Assembly: GCA_903872185.1 (NCBI GenBank)
Contig: CAIQJL010000143.1
Span: 1-53,457, forward strand
Source: an uncultured Bacteroidota bacterium
Lineage (GTDB): Bacteria > Bacteroidota > Bacteroidia > Bacteroidales > GWA2-32-17
Reading direction: 5' to 3'
Length of the DNA: 53,457 nt
In this document: positions 25,498-34,880 of the stretch, one piece after another
How the letters are laid out: each line of letters opens with the position of its first letter
Position numbering within the stretch: the first letter of the stretch is position 1
The notes under the pieces: generated by a model
The model's database searches: none
The model's input: the letters and a program-made list of their open reading frames with translations, nothing else
What the model was told of the DNA's origin: nothing
Made by a program: the position numbers and the translations under genes

Positions 25498-25532
25498 ATA
25501 TAAAAGGCGCAAATTATTTGCGCCTTTTATAT
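25498..25532. terminator. bidirectional terminator closing the operon
   Basis: Seventeen-base complementary arms (25498-25514 and 25516-25532, core AAAAGGCGCAAAT/ATTTGCGCCTTTT) form a long stem with A and T tracts on either side. It lies between the last operon gene (+) and the tricorn-like protease gene (-), so it can serve both. Confidence 0.88.
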
Positions 25533-25549
25533 GTAACAAAGTGTCAAGA

Positions 25550-28500
25550 TTATTTACTTTTATCTGGAAATGCAGGAATCTTTCCTTTGTTCTGAGGTTT
25601 ATCTTTTAATTCCTGTAAAATTACTTCAATGGCTTTATTTAATTGTTCGTCTTCACCAGCAAATTCTTTTGCAGGATCATTATCAACGATAATATCAGGA
25701 TCTACTCCATGTCCTTCAATAATCCAGTCGCTTCCATCTGCTGAATAATGTCCGAATTCCGGTTTAGTAAGATTACCGCCATCAATAAATGGAAGTGAGC
25801 CACGAATACCTACAACGCCGCCCCATGTTCGAACACCAATGATTTTTCCTAATCCTGTTTTTCTGAATTGGAATGGGAATAAATCGCCATCAGAAGCAGA
25901 ATAATTATTTACAAGTAAAACTTTTGGTCCTAGTAACATTTGTTCAGGGTTTGTATTTCCTTCTATTTGATTTCTTGCCATGCCCATAAATGCAAGCTCG
26001 CGTTTTAAGCGTTCTATAATCATTGAAGAAACGTTGCCGCCCCCATTACCTCTGTCGTCAATTATTAAAGCTTTTTTTGCAAGTTGTGGGTAGAAATATT
26101 TTGCAAATTCATTTAGTCCTTCAACACCCATGTCTGGTATATGAATATATCCTACTTGTCCATTTGTTGCAACATCTACTTTTTTAATATTTTCCTGAAC
26201 CCAGTTATAATAATACAAAGGATTTTCGTCTTTTATAGGAACTACAATAACTTTTCTTGTTATGGTTTCATTTGCAGCAGAAGAAAGAGTAAGCTCTACT
26301 TCATGATCGGCAGTATTCCATAACATTGTGTATATGTCGTTATTGTTTTTTACTGAAAGTCCGTTTATTGCAGTAATAAAATCACCAACTTTAATATTTA
26401 AACCAACTTCAGTTAAGGGTGAGCGGAGGTTGTTATCCCAATTCTGGCCTTCAAGTATCTTGTCGATTTTAAAATATCCTGAAGCATCTTTTGAAATTTT
26501 TGCACCAAGTAAACCAGTGTATATTTTTTCGATACTTGGTTTGTCGCCACCTCCTGTATATGCATGACCAATATTTAATTCGCCTATTAATTCTCCGATT
26601 AAGAAATTTAAATCATTACGATTATTAACAAAAGGTAATAGGACTGAATATTTGTCGTGCATTTTTTTCCAGTCAACACCATGCATATTTGGATCGTAAA
26701 AGAAATCACGCATTTGGCGCCATGCTTCGTCATATATCTGTTTCCATTCAGCTTTATTGTTAACCAAAACAGACATGTTTGAGAAATCTACAGGTTTCTC
26801 AGTTTTGATCTCTGCTGAAGGGATGTCAATAATAAAAAATTTTCCATCTTTCACTATTAACATCTTCTTATTGTTAGCAGTTATTTCATAACTACCTATT
26901 GCACCAAGAGATGTTTCCTTTTTTTCTTTTAAACTATAGAATTTCAATGTGCCTGTGGTTTCTTCGGTTGATGAATTCATATAATATAATTTTTCGCCAA
27001 CTTGCATTAAACTCCAGTAATTCCCGCTTTTAATAGGCAATGCAATAATTCGTTGTTGAATACCGTCAAACTCAATTTTAACTTCAGGAATAGTAGCTTT
27101 TTCTTCAGCTTTTTTCTCGGGTATTGGGTTTGTTTCAACTTCGTCATTTGTTGGACCTATTGGATTTGGAGTTGATTTTTGTAATGTTACAAAATAAATG
27201 CGTGTCATATCAGAATAAGAATGATTCCATTCTGTCTGACTATATGTAGGATTAAAATCGCGATCTGATGTAAAGAATAAATATTTACCATCTGCACTGA
27301 AATATGGCTGATATGAATTATACCATGTGTCGGTTGTTGAGTAAATTGATTTTGAGACTAAATTATAAATAAAAATCTGAGCCATCGTAGATGTTAGTGT
27401 CTTATCTGTAAAAGTAATCCATTTACTGTCTGGTGACCATGAATAATCTGTAATTTCCCAGGTTTTACTTTGTGTAACATCAGTTACCGTTTTTGTGTCA
27501 ATATTTACAAATTGTAAGCGGAATTTTTTATCACTAAATAAAATGTTCTTACTATCAGGTGACCATAACAAAGAGAATTTATAAGTATCAGCATTTTTTG
27601 TTAATTGAACAGGAGCAGCTGAACCATCTGCTTTTTGAATGTATACTTCATATTCACCAGTGATATCAGATAAAAATGCAATCCATTTTCCATCAGGTGA
27701 CCAGTATGTTGAACGTTCATGAGATCCTGAACTTAAGCTTAAATTTTTAGTAATTCCTTGTTTCCCGGGTACCGACCATATATCACCTCTGGCGGTTATT
27801 ACTAAGCGGTTTCCGTCTGGAGAAATACTGCATTCACGAATATTTTTTGAAGCATCTTTTAATTGATCTCTTCCTTGTAAATAATCATCATTAATAAATA
27901 TGCTGACTTTTGTTTGGGTTTGAGTATTTATATCGAAAATGTAGATATATCCTCCATTTTCAAAAATGATTTTTCCATCGCCTATTGTTGGGAATTTGAT
28001 ATCATATTCTGTAAACGATGTTACTTTTCTGGTTTGTTTAGTGTCAAGATTTGTAGCAAAAAGATTCATTGTTCTATCTCGGTCGCTGCAAAAATAAATT
28101 TCGTTTTTATACCACATTGGAAAAATATCCTGAGCTACGTTAGATGTAATATTTTCTGTTTTTTTAGTTTCAAAATTGTAAATCCATACATCATCGGCCA
28201 TACCACCTTTATAGTATTTCCATGTTCTAAACTCACGCATAACTCTGTTGTATGCTAATTTTTTACCATCAGCAGAGAAGGTGTTAAAACCACCTGCAGG
28301 TAAAGGAAGTTGCTCTGACATTCCACCATTAATAGATACTTGAAAAAGTTGACCAATAAAGTCGTTCCATGATTGTTTGCGAGAACGATAAATAATATTT
28401 TTGCTATCGTTTGTCCATGATGTTACAATATTACTTGGTCCCATTCTGTCAGATATATCATCACGTTCAAGAGTCGATGTGTATGTTAAACGTTTTGGTT

Positions 28501-28786
28501 CACCACCTTCAGATGGCATTATATATACTTCTGTATTTCCATCATATTGTGCAGAAAATGCAATCCATTTCCCATCGGGTGAAAAGTGTGGAAACATTTC
28601 GTAGCCTTTGTGGGTAGTAAGTTTTCTGGCTACACCACCCGTAGTACTAACAGCGTATAAATCGCCGGCATAGCTAAATACTATTTTTTCACCGTTTATT
28701 GCAGGAAATCTTAATAATCGTGCTTCTTGTTGACTCATTGCAACCAATGTGATAAAACAGAAAACGCTTAGAATTATTTTTTTCAT
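25550..28786 (-). CDS. tricorn-like S41 protease with beta-propellers and PDZ domain
   Basis: A 1078-residue exported protein with signal peptide MKKIILSVFCFITLVAMSQQ. TolB/WD40-like propeller blades fill about residues 20-680 (repeated FSPDGKWIAF, WSPDGKWIAF, WSPDSKWITF). A tricorn core domain, a PDZ domain (about 770-860, VGLNIKVGDFITAINGLSVK) and an S41 protease domain follow. The catalytic Ser is in LLVNNYSASDGDLFPF (about residue 964), within GGNVSSMIIERL and VRTWGGVVGIRG surroundings. Archaeal tricorn degrades peptides from the proteasome; here the location is periplasmic or extracellular. It is monocistronic, with a -7 element at 28807-28814. Confidence 0.93.
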   Translation of the reverse strand: MKKIILSVFCFITLVAMSQQEARLLRFPAINGEKIVFSYAGDLYAVSTTGGVARKLTTHKGYEMFPHFSPDGKWIAFSAQYDGNTEVYIMPSEGGEPKRLTYTSTLERDDISDRMGPSNIVTSWTNDSKNIIYRSRKQSWNDFIGQLFQVSINGGMSEQLPLPAGGFNTFSADGKKLAYNRVMREFRTWKYYKGGMADDVWIYNFETKKTENITSNVAQDIFPMWYKNEIYFCSDRDRTMNLFATNLDTKQTRKVTSFTEYDIKFPTIGDGKIIFENGGYIYIFDINTQTQTKVSIFINDDYLQGRDQLKDASKNIRECSISPDGNRLVITARGDIWSVPGKQGITKNLSLSSGSHERSTYWSPDGKWIAFLSDITGEYEVYIQKADGSAAPVQLTKNADTYKFSLLWSPDSKNILFSDKKFRLQFVNIDTKTVTDVTQSKTWEITDYSWSPDSKWITFTDKTLTSTMAQIFIYNLVSKSIYSTTDTWYNSYQPYFSADGKYLFFTSDRDFNPTYSQTEWNHSYSDMTRIYFVTLQKSTPNPIGPTNDEVETNPIPEKKAEEKATIPEVKIEFDGIQQRIIALPIKSGNYWSLMQVGEKLYYMNSSTEETTGTLKFYSLKEKKETSLGAIGSYEITANNKKMLIVKDGKFFIIDIPSAEIKTEKPVDFSNMSVLVNNKAEWKQIYDEAWRQMRDFFYDPNMHGVDWKKMHDKYSVLLPFVNNRNDLNFLIGELIGELNIGHAYTGGGDKPSIEKIYTGLLGAKISKDASGYFKIDKILEGQNWDNNLRSPLTEVGLNIKVGDFITAINGLSVKNNNDIYTMLWNTADHEVELTLSSAANETITRKVIVVPIKDENPLYYYNWVQENIKKVDVATNGQVGYIHIPDMGVEGLNEFAKYFYPQLAKKALIIDDRGNGGGNVSSMIIERLKRELAFMGMARNQIEGNTNPEQMLLGPKVLLVNNYSASDGDLFPFQFRKTGLGKIIGVRTWGGVVGIRGSLPFIDGGNLTKPEFGHYSADGSDWIIEGHGVDPDIIVDNDPAKEFAGEDEQLNKAIEVILQELKDKPQNKGKIPAFPDKSK

Positions 28787-28806
28787 GTTTCTATGTATTA
28801 TTTATA

Positions 28807-28814
28807 CAAAACTA
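28807..28814 (-). promoter_or_regulatory. -7 promoter element of the tricorn-like gene
   Basis: Minus-strand TAGTTTTG fits TAnnTTTG, 20 bases before the start codon. The rest of 28815-29086 is AT-rich with no gene seen. Confidence 0.55.
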
Positions 28815-29086
28815 AGTTATTTTATTTGTAAGATGAAAGCTTAATCGCTCAAACAATAAAAATATTAAACAAACTGTTGATTTTATACTATAAAAACTTT
28901 TTGTTTTTTTGCAAAAGCAAATTTGTGATCAACTATATCTGAAACTTTTCTATTAAACTAAAAATAAAAATTCTTTTCTTCAATAAAAATATTTTCTACA
29001 TTGTTGCCTCTATTGAACACATGATAAATTCTATTGTCTATAAAATTTTCTTGTTTCATTTGGATTAAAATATTTTTATTTGACCC

Positions 29087-29151
29087 TAAGACTTAGCAGG
29101 TTTTTAAAACCCGGATCTAGACCTTACAGTTTTTTAAAACCAGTTAGGTCT
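29087..29151. repeat. degenerate double palindromic repeat, CCTAACAGG family
   Basis: Two related units follow each other: one with CTTAGCAGGTTTTTAAAACC, the other starting AGACCTTACAGTTTTTTAAA and ending AGTTAGGTCTT. The outer AGACCT (29119-29124) and AGGTCT (29146-29151) pair. The units resemble the shorter repeats at 1575 and 53284. They lie directly downstream of the Rrf2 gene and may also end its transcript. Confidence 0.5.
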
Positions 29152-29159
29152 TAGAAGTT

Positions 29160-29582
29160 TTATTTTTTTTCTTTATCAATAATATCTTTTAAAGTAGTTT
29201 TTTTTAAAATTGCTACAGTTTGATCTCTGATTTCTTTAACCACAGATCTAACACCGCATGTATTTTCATCTTTGCAATGATTGCATTCTTCGTAATAGTT
29301 ATATGTAACACACGGCAGAAGTGCAATCGCGCCATCGAAAAAACGTATAATTTCTGCGAAATTTACATTCTCTGGTTTTTTAATTAAGTAATATCCACCA
29401 CCCTTTCCTTTCTTGCTACTTACTATACCCATGTTTTTAAGCTCAAGTAGGATTGTTTCTAAAAATTTCTTGGGTAATTTTTCTGCTTCTGCAATTTCAC
29501 TGATTAATACAGGCCCGCTATCGTATTTCTTTGCTAAATAAGTTAATGCATAAAGCGAATATTGTGCTTTTTTAGAAATCAT
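29160..29582 (-). CDS. Rrf2-family transcription regulator with Cys cluster
   Basis: A 140-residue Rrf2 protein. The winged helix-turn-helix is at the N-terminus (ISKKAQYSLYALTYLAKKYD, LPKKFLETILLELKNMGIVS, then SKKGKGGGYYLIKKP). The C-terminal half has Cys91, Cys100, Cys103 and Cys109 in the PCVTYNYYEECNHCKDENTC segment (C-x8-C-x2-C-x5-C). Rrf2 members such as IscR bind a Fe-S cluster through a related Cys set and others (CymR) sense cysteine supply. Position downstream of selD and near the desulfurase operon suggests control of sulfur, selenium or Fe-S genes, possibly including the operon at 21496. That target is inference. Confidence 0.87.
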   Translation of the reverse strand: MISKKAQYSLYALTYLAKKYDSGPVLISEIAEAEKLPKKFLETILLELKNMGIVSSKKGKGGGYYLIKKPENVNFAEIIRFFDGAIALLPCVTYNYYEECNHCKDENTCGVRSVVKEIRDQTVAILKKTTLKDIIDKEKK

Positions 29583-29598
29583 TGATAAATTCTTTAAT

Positions 29599-29606
29599 CA
29601 AAAGTA
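29599..29606 (-). promoter_or_regulatory. possible -7 element before the Rrf2 gene
   Basis: Minus-strand TACTTTTG fits TAnnTTTG in the 31-base gap between selD and the Rrf2 gene. It could give the regulator its own transcript in addition to readthrough from mnmH-selD. Confidence 0.45.
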
Positions 29607-29613
29607 AGCAAAA

Positions 29614-30657
29614 TTATTTAATGAAAATAAAATGACCGCTTTCTTTTGTTTTTCTTTCAACAGTTTTGCCTATTTGTTTAATAAATAGGTTATTTGAAGT
29701 AGCAAGTTCTAGTATTTCATTTTCTTTTCCTTCTTCAACAGCTATTAATAAGCCACCGCTTGTTTGAGGATCGCAAATAATTAATTTTTGAAGTTCAGTC
29801 AAAGTTGAAATTTTATTGCCATAACTGTTGAAATTTCTTGTTGTTCCACCTGGAATGGTATTATTGTCAATATATTTTTTTATTCCTTCAAATATTGGTA
29901 ATGAATTAAAATCTATTTCGGCATTTACATTACTTCCTTCGCACATTTCAATTAAGTGACCGCCTAATCCAAAACCAGTAACATCTGTCATTGATTTTAC
30001 TGAATCCATTTTTCCGAATTCAGCACCAATATTGTTTAATGTTTTCATTGAATTTATTGCTGAATTCAAATCACTATCAGTTAAAAGATTCTTTTTTTGA
30101 GCAGTTGAAAGTATTCCAATTCCTAGTCGTTTTGTAATAAAAAGTGAACAATTAGGTTTTGCTGTGCAATTTTGTTTGATGTTAGGGATATTGACAACTC
30201 CATTAACTGCTAAGCCAAATACAGGAACTGGAATGTCAATGCTATGACCACCTGAAATTGTAATACCGGCTTTAGCGCATGCTTCTGTAGCTCCTTTTAT
30301 TACTTCTTTTGCAATGTTCGCAGGGATTTTTGATAGTGGCCAACCTAGAATTGCAATAGCCAAAATAGGTGTGCCGCCCATTGCGTAAATATCGCTAAGA
30401 GCATTTATTGCTGCAATATATCCGAAGTCAAAAGCATCATCTACAATTGGAGTAAAAAAATCTGTTGTGCTAATTATTGCAGTTCCATTGCCTAAATCAA
30501 AAACTGCTGCATCGTCTTTTGTCGAGTTGCCAACTAATAAACGGTTATCAAAAATTATAGGATCAATATTATTTAGAATTTCTTCTAAATCTTTTGGTGA
30601 TATTTTACAACCACATCCAGAACCGGGACTGAATTGTGTTAATTTAATTTCATCCAT
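29614..30657 (-). CDS. selD: selenide, water dikinase
   Basis: A 347-residue enzyme that makes selenophosphate from selenide and ATP. The N-terminal glycine-rich active-site motif is PGSGCGCKIS with Cys15 and Cys17. The position that is Sec in some SelD proteins is an ordinary Cys codon here, so no selenocysteine machinery is needed. Other family blocks are DDAAVFDLGNGTAIISTTDFF, GGTPILAIAILGWP, ISGGHSIDIPVPVFGLAVNG and DVTGFGLGGHLIEM. The start is ATG 30657, overlapping the end of mnmH by eight bases; an in-frame TTG two codons earlier is less likely. Partner MnmH uses the product directly. Confidence 0.96.
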   Translation of the reverse strand: MDEIKLTQFSPGSGCGCKISPKDLEEILNNIDPIIFDNRLLVGNSTKDDAAVFDLGNGTAIISTTDFFTPIVDDAFDFGYIAAINALSDIYAMGGTPILAIAILGWPLSKIPANIAKEVIKGATEACAKAGITISGGHSIDIPVPVFGLAVNGVVNIPNIKQNCTAKPNCSLFITKRLGIGILSTAQKKNLLTDSDLNSAINSMKTLNNIGAEFGKMDSVKSMTDVTGFGLGGHLIEMCEGSNVNAEIDFNSLPIFEGIKKYIDNNTIPGGTTRNFNSYGNKISTLTELQKLIICDPQTSGGLLIAVEEGKENEILELATSNNLFIKQIGKTVERKTKESGHFIFIK

Positions 30658-31678
30658 TATCAATATTTTGTTTTAAAGTTAAAAGATTAGTGTAAATTTC
30701 TTGTAATGTTAAATTGTTTATATCTAATTTAGTCACGTTGTTATCATGGTTTGTATTTAAGCTGAATAGATATTTTTTATCATAATAAATTAATATTTTT
30801 AATATTGCATTAAAGAAATCATCTTTAATAATATAATTAATAATTTCTTGAGCATGATCTCCTCCAACTTTTCTTGAAATTCGAATAATGGCATTAATTA
30901 ATAATTCTTTATCAAAATGTGCATATTCTATAACTAATCGCTTTGCTCTTTCTACATTACTTTTTTCAAGCAAAATAAAATTTGCGTTTTGCATTTGCTT
31001 ATGAAAATTTGTTGGAATATACACGGTACCAATTGTAAGGCTTTCATCTTCAATCCAAACAGGTTTGTTTAAATCAATCTTTTTTAACGAATTAAATAAC
31101 AAATTTTCAAAATGTTCTGTTTTAGGTTGTTTTAATTGACCGAAATGACCAAAAACAGATCCTTTATGATTTGCCAAATTTTCGAGATCTATAACCTGTT
31201 GTCCTTTTGTTTGTATGTATTTCAGAATTTCAGTTTTACCAGTTCCAGTCATTCCTCCAATTACTATAAGATTAAATTGTTTCTCGAAAAAATCTTTAAC
31301 AAATTGTCTGTATGCTTTGTATCCGTTCTCGAGAATGAAAACGTTATATCCCGCAGTTTCTAATAGCCAGGCCATATTTTTACTGCGCATTCCACCACGC
31401 CAACAATGTAATCTAATATCTTTTCCTTTAGCAACACTATTTACACTTTCAACAAAAGAAACAAGTTTTGATTGAACTTTTTCTAAACCAATTTTTATAG
31501 CTTCATCTTTCCCTTGTTTTACATATGCAGTTCCTACCAATACTCTTTCTTCGTTTGAAAATAGTGGTAGATTTATAGCATTTGCAATGTGCCCTTTTTC
31601 AAATTCAATTGGTGATCTAACATCAAAGATTTGATATGATAATGATAGAAATTCTTCTGAATTTAATCTTGTTGGCAT
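30650..31678 (-). CDS. mnmH: tRNA 2-selenouridine synthase (MnmH/SelU)
   Basis: A 342-residue protein that replaces sulfur by selenium at the wobble 2-thiouridine of some tRNAs, using selenophosphate. An N-terminal rhodanese domain carries the active Cys92 in RLHCWRGGMRSKNMAWLL. A P-loop domain follows with GMTGTGKTE (residues 142-150). It overlaps selD by eight bases, a common pairing that marks the 2-selenouridine trait. No selA, selB or Sec-tRNA gene lies in the window. The gene is divergent from purL. Confidence 0.95.
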   Translation of the reverse strand: MPTRLNSEEFLSLSYQIFDVRSPIEFEKGHIANAINLPLFSNEERVLVGTAYVKQGKDEAIKIGLEKVQSKLVSFVESVNSVAKGKDIRLHCWRGGMRSKNMAWLLETAGYNVFILENGYKAYRQFVKDFFEKQFNLIVIGGMTGTGKTEILKYIQTKGQQVIDLENLANHKGSVFGHFGQLKQPKTEHFENLLFNSLKKIDLNKPVWIEDESLTIGTVYIPTNFHKQMQNANFILLEKSNVERAKRLVIEYAHFDKELLINAIIRISRKVGGDHAQEIINYIIKDDFFNAILKILIYYDKKYLFSLNTNHDNNVTKLDINNLTLQEIYTNLLTLKQNIDNG

Positions 31679-31819
31679 TTTAAAATTCTAATAAACTTTG
31701 CAAAGATTATAATAATTAACTGATTTGTACATATTAAACATTTGTGTTGATTTAGAATAAAGTTTATTGTATAAGGCTGAAATTTAACGTGATATTAGAG
31801 CAGGGTATGAAAATTTATT

Positions 31820-31837
31820 TTGAATAAATTTATTCAA
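31820..31837. promoter_or_regulatory. 18-bp perfect palindrome upstream of purL
   Basis: TTGAATAAATTTATTCAA is a perfect palindrome in the divergent mnmH-purL spacer, centred about 55 bases before the expected purL transcription start. It overlaps another AT-rich inverted repeat (31811-31831). It is a candidate operator; no binding protein is known from the sequence. Confidence 0.4.
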
Positions 31838-31869
31838 CAATATTGCATTATTAATTGCATCATAATTTC

Positions 31870-31877
31870 TACTTTTG
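31870..31877 (+). promoter_or_regulatory. -7 promoter element of purL
   Basis: TACTTTTG fits TAnnTTTG, 27 bases before the purL ATG. A -33 element at the usual distance is not evident. Confidence 0.55.
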
Positions 31878-31904
31878 TTTCCTTAATTAAGAATTTATTA
31901 GTTT

Positions 31905-34127
31905 ATGGCTGAAATGAAAGTAAATCAGGAAACTGCAAAAAAACTTGGTATATTACCAGAAGAGTTAGAGCAGATTAAGAAAAATCTTGGACGTATGCCA
32001 AATTTTACCGAATTAAGTATTTACTCGGTAATGTGGTCGGAACATGCATCATATAAAAACTCAATAAAGTTATTAAAAACTTTGCCACGTAAAGGAGCTC
32101 GTTTGCTTGCCGAAGCAGGTGAGGAGAATGCCGGTTTAGTTGATATTGGCGATGGCTTAGCATGTGCTTTCAAAATAGAATCTCATAATCACCCTTCAGC
32201 AGTTGAGCCATATCAGGGAGCTGCAACCGGAGTTGGTGGTATAAATCGTGATATTTTTACTATGGGAGCACGTCCTATTGCTCAATTAAATTCTTTACGT
32301 TTTGGCGATTTAAGTTTAGATAGGACCAAATGGTTACTTAAAGGTATAGTAAAAGGTATTGGTAATTATGGAAATGCTTTTGGTGTTCCAGTGGTTGGTG
32401 GTGAAATTTATTTTGATGAATGCTATAATGCTAATCCTTTAGTTAATGCAATGTCTGTTGGTATTGTTAAAAAAGGAAAAGTTATTTCTGCAACTTCGGG
32501 TGGAGTAGGAAATCCAGTTTATATTGTTGGTTCATCAACTGGAAAAGATGGAATTCATGGAGCTACTTTTGCAAGTGCCGATTTACATGAGAATTCTGCC
32601 GATGATATTCCAAGTGTACAAGTGGGAGATCCATTTATGGAGAAATTGCTGTTAGAAGCAAGTCTTGAATTAAATGAGACAGATGCAATAATTGGAATGC
32701 AGGATATGGGAGCAGCAGGAATTATTTGCTCTACTTCAGAAATGTCGGCTCGTGGCAAATGTGGAATGAAGATTTATCTTGATAAAGTTCCGTTACGGCA
32801 GAAAAATATTGAGGCCTGGGAAATATTACTTTCAGAATCTCAGGAGAGAATGTTAGTTGTTGTTAAAAAAGGGCAAGAAAAGGTAGTTGAAAAGATATTC
32901 GAAAAATGGGATTTGCATTGTGCAATTATTGGAGAAGTAATTAATGAGGATAGATTATATTTTTATTATCATGATAAATTAGTTGCAGATGTTCCTGCAG
33001 ATTCTTTAGTACTTGGTGGTGGCGCTCCAGTTTATGAGCGTGAAAGCAAAGAGCCTAAATATTTTAAAGAGCTAAAGAAATTTAAAATTTCACAGGTAGA
33101 AGAGCCAGAAGATTTAAGAGCAGTTGCTGAAATGCTAACAAATGAACCAACACTTGCATCTAAACGTTGGATTTATGAGCAATATGATACAATGGTTGGA
33201 ACAAAAAATATGGCAACAAATGTTCCTTCTGATGCAGGAATTGTTAATATTAAAGGAAGTGATAAAGCCTTGGCTTTAACTGTAGATTGTAATTCAAGAT
33301 ATGTTTATGCAGATCCCGAAAAAGGAACCGCAATAGCAGTTGCTGAAGCAGCCCGTAATATAGTTTGCTCTGGTGGAACTCCGGTTGCAATAACAAATTG
33401 CTTAAATTTTGGAAATCCATATAATCCTGAAGTTTTTTGGCAGTTTTCCGGAGCAATAAAAGGGATGAGCATTGCTTGTACCAAATTTGGAACCCCTGTT
33501 ACTGGAGGAAACGTAAGTTTCTATAATCAAACATCAATTGGAGATACTATTGAACCAATTTACCCGACTCCAACTATTGGCATGTTAGGAGTTTTAGAAG
33601 ATAAAAATAATGTTATGTCATTAGCTTTTCAACATAAGGGTGATATGATTTTTCTTATAGGACCTGTTGTTGAAGATATTTCTTCTTCAGAATATCTTGT
33701 AAAATATCATGGGATAAAAAAATCACCATGCCCAGCATTTGATATTGAAATGGAATATAAAGTTCAACAAATAGTAGCATATATTATTAAAAATAAAATG
33801 ATAAGTTCTGCACATGATGTTTCTGAAGGTGGAATTTATACTACACTTTTAGAATCAGCTATGCCAAACGATTTAGGTTTTGATATAACAACTTCAGCTG
33901 AAGTTAGAGCTGATTCATTTTTATTTGGTGAGTCGCAAAGTAGAGTAGTTGTATCTGTAACACCTGCAAAAGAAGATGCATTTATTGATTTTATGATGGA
34001 TCAGAAAGTAGGATTTATGGCACTTGGTCATGTTACCAAATGTGAGTTAAGAGTTGATGATGTTTCTTTTGGTTTTATTAGAGATCATAAAAAGGTATAC
34101 GATACTGCTATTGAAAAGCTTATATAA
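31905..34127 (+). CDS. purL: phosphoribosylformylglycinamidine synthase subunit PurL
   Basis: A 740-residue enzyme of purine synthesis that converts FGAR to FGAM with ATP, in complex with PurQ and PurS. The length is that of the small PurL type. Motifs include [68 protein letters not shown] and [19 protein letters not shown]. purS and purQ are not in the window. It is followed three bases later by ubiE/menG, so the two are probably co-transcribed. Confidence 0.96.
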   Translation: MAEMKVNQETAKKLGILPEELEQIKKNLGRMPNFTELSIYSVMWSEHASYKNSIKLLKTLPRKGARLLAEAGEENAGLVDIGDGLACAFKIESHNHPSAVEPYQGAATGVGGINRDIFTMGARPIAQLNSLRFGDLSLDRTKWLLKGIVKGIGNYGNAFGVPVVGGEIYFDECYNANPLVNAMSVGIVKKGKVISATSGGVGNPVYIVGSSTGKDGIHGATFASADLHENSADDIPSVQVGDPFMEKLLLEASLELNETDAIIGMQDMGAAGIICSTSEMSARGKCGMKIYLDKVPLRQKNIEAWEILLSESQERMLVVVKKGQEKVVEKIFEKWDLHCAIIGEVINEDRLYFYYHDKLVADVPADSLVLGGGAPVYERESKEPKYFKELKKFKISQVEEPEDLRAVAEMLTNEPTLASKRWIYEQYDTMVGTKNMATNVPSDAGIVNIKGSDKALALTVDCNSRYVYADPEKGTAIAVAEAARNIVCSGGTPVAITNCLNFGNPYNPEVFWQFSGAIKGMSIACTKFGTPVTGGNVSFYNQTSIGDTIEPIYPTPTIGMLGVLEDKNNVMSLAFQHKGDMIFLIGPVVEDISSSEYLVKYHGIKKSPCPAFDIEMEYKVQQIVAYIIKNKMISSAHDVSEGGIYTTLLESAMPNDLGFDITTSAEVRADSFLFGESQSRVVVSVTPAKEDAFIDFMMDQKVGFMALGHVTKCELRVDDVSFGFIRDHKKVYDTAIEKLI

Positions 34128-34129
34128 TA

Positions 34130-34843
34130 TTGGAACAAAATTTAATTGTAGAGAAGAATAAAGAAAATGTGGCGTCAATGTTTGATGACATTGCGCCTTC
34201 TTATGATTTTTTAAATCATTTTCTTTCACTGAATATTGATAAAGGCTGGAGAAAAAAAGCTGTTAAAATTCTTTCTGCTTATTCTCCAAAATCAATTTTA
34301 GATGTTGCAACAGGAACTGGCGATTTAGCAATTGCAATGCTAAAGCTAAATCCTGAGAAAATCACTGGAATTGATATTTCAAAGGAAATGCTTGAAGTAG
34401 GAAAAAAGAAGATTTCTGAAATTGGTAAACAACAGGTTATTGAATTACAACAAGCAGATGCTGAAAATATTCCTTTTGCTGAAAATACTTTTAATGCAGT
34501 AACAGTTGCATTTGGTGTTAGAAATTTCGAACATCTGGATAAAGGGATATTAGAGATTTATAGGGTGCTAGCAGCTAATGGAGTTTTTTTAATTCTAGAG
34601 TTCTCTCGTCCTAAAAATAATTTTTTAGGATGGATTTTTAAATTTTATTTCGGACAAATTCTTCCATTATTGGGAAGATTATTTTCTAAAAATAAAGTGG
34701 CTTATAAGTATCTTTTTCAGAGTGTTCAGCAATTTCCGAGTGGTGATGAAATGAAAAAGAAATTATCATTATTAGGTTTTAAAAATGTTACTGCAAGAAC
34801 ATTATCAATGGGAATTGCAACAATTTATACAGCTTCAAAATAA
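34130..34843 (+). CDS. menG: demethylmenaquinone/ubiquinone methyltransferase
   Basis: A 237-residue SAM-dependent methyltransferase (UbiE/MenG). Motifs are VASMFDDIAPSYDFLNHFLS, the SAM site ILDVATGTGDLAIAML, ADAENIPFAENTFNAVTVAF and VRNFEHLDKGILEIYRVLA. In Bacteroidota it makes menaquinone from demethylmenaquinone, so menG is the better name. The start is a TTG at 34130, two bases after the purL stop codon. The next in-frame ATG (34178) would remove residues usually present in the family. Translation is likely coupled to purL. porT follows, as often in this phylum. Confidence 0.93.
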   Translation: MEQNLIVEKNKENVASMFDDIAPSYDFLNHFLSLNIDKGWRKKAVKILSAYSPKSILDVATGTGDLAIAMLKLNPEKITGIDISKEMLEVGKKKISEIGKQQVIELQQADAENIPFAENTFNAVTVAFGVRNFEHLDKGILEIYRVLAANGVFLILEFSRPKNNFLGWIFKFYFGQILPLLGRLFSKNKVAYKYLFQSVQQFPSGDEMKKKLSLLGFKNVTARTLSMGIATIYTASK

Positions 34844-34865
34844 TATCGGATTATGTCCGTTTTAC

Positions 34866-34873
34866 TATCTTTG
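34866..34873 (+). promoter_or_regulatory. -7 promoter element of porT
   Basis: TATCTTTG fits TAnnTTTG, seven bases before the porT ATG, giving a nearly leaderless transcript if used. Confidence 0.5.
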
Positions 34874-34880
34874 TTGAAAT

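Noticed and set aside
29614-30657. selD with an in-frame selenocysteine codon
   Set aside because: The active-site positions are ordinary Cys codons and the frame is uninterrupted.
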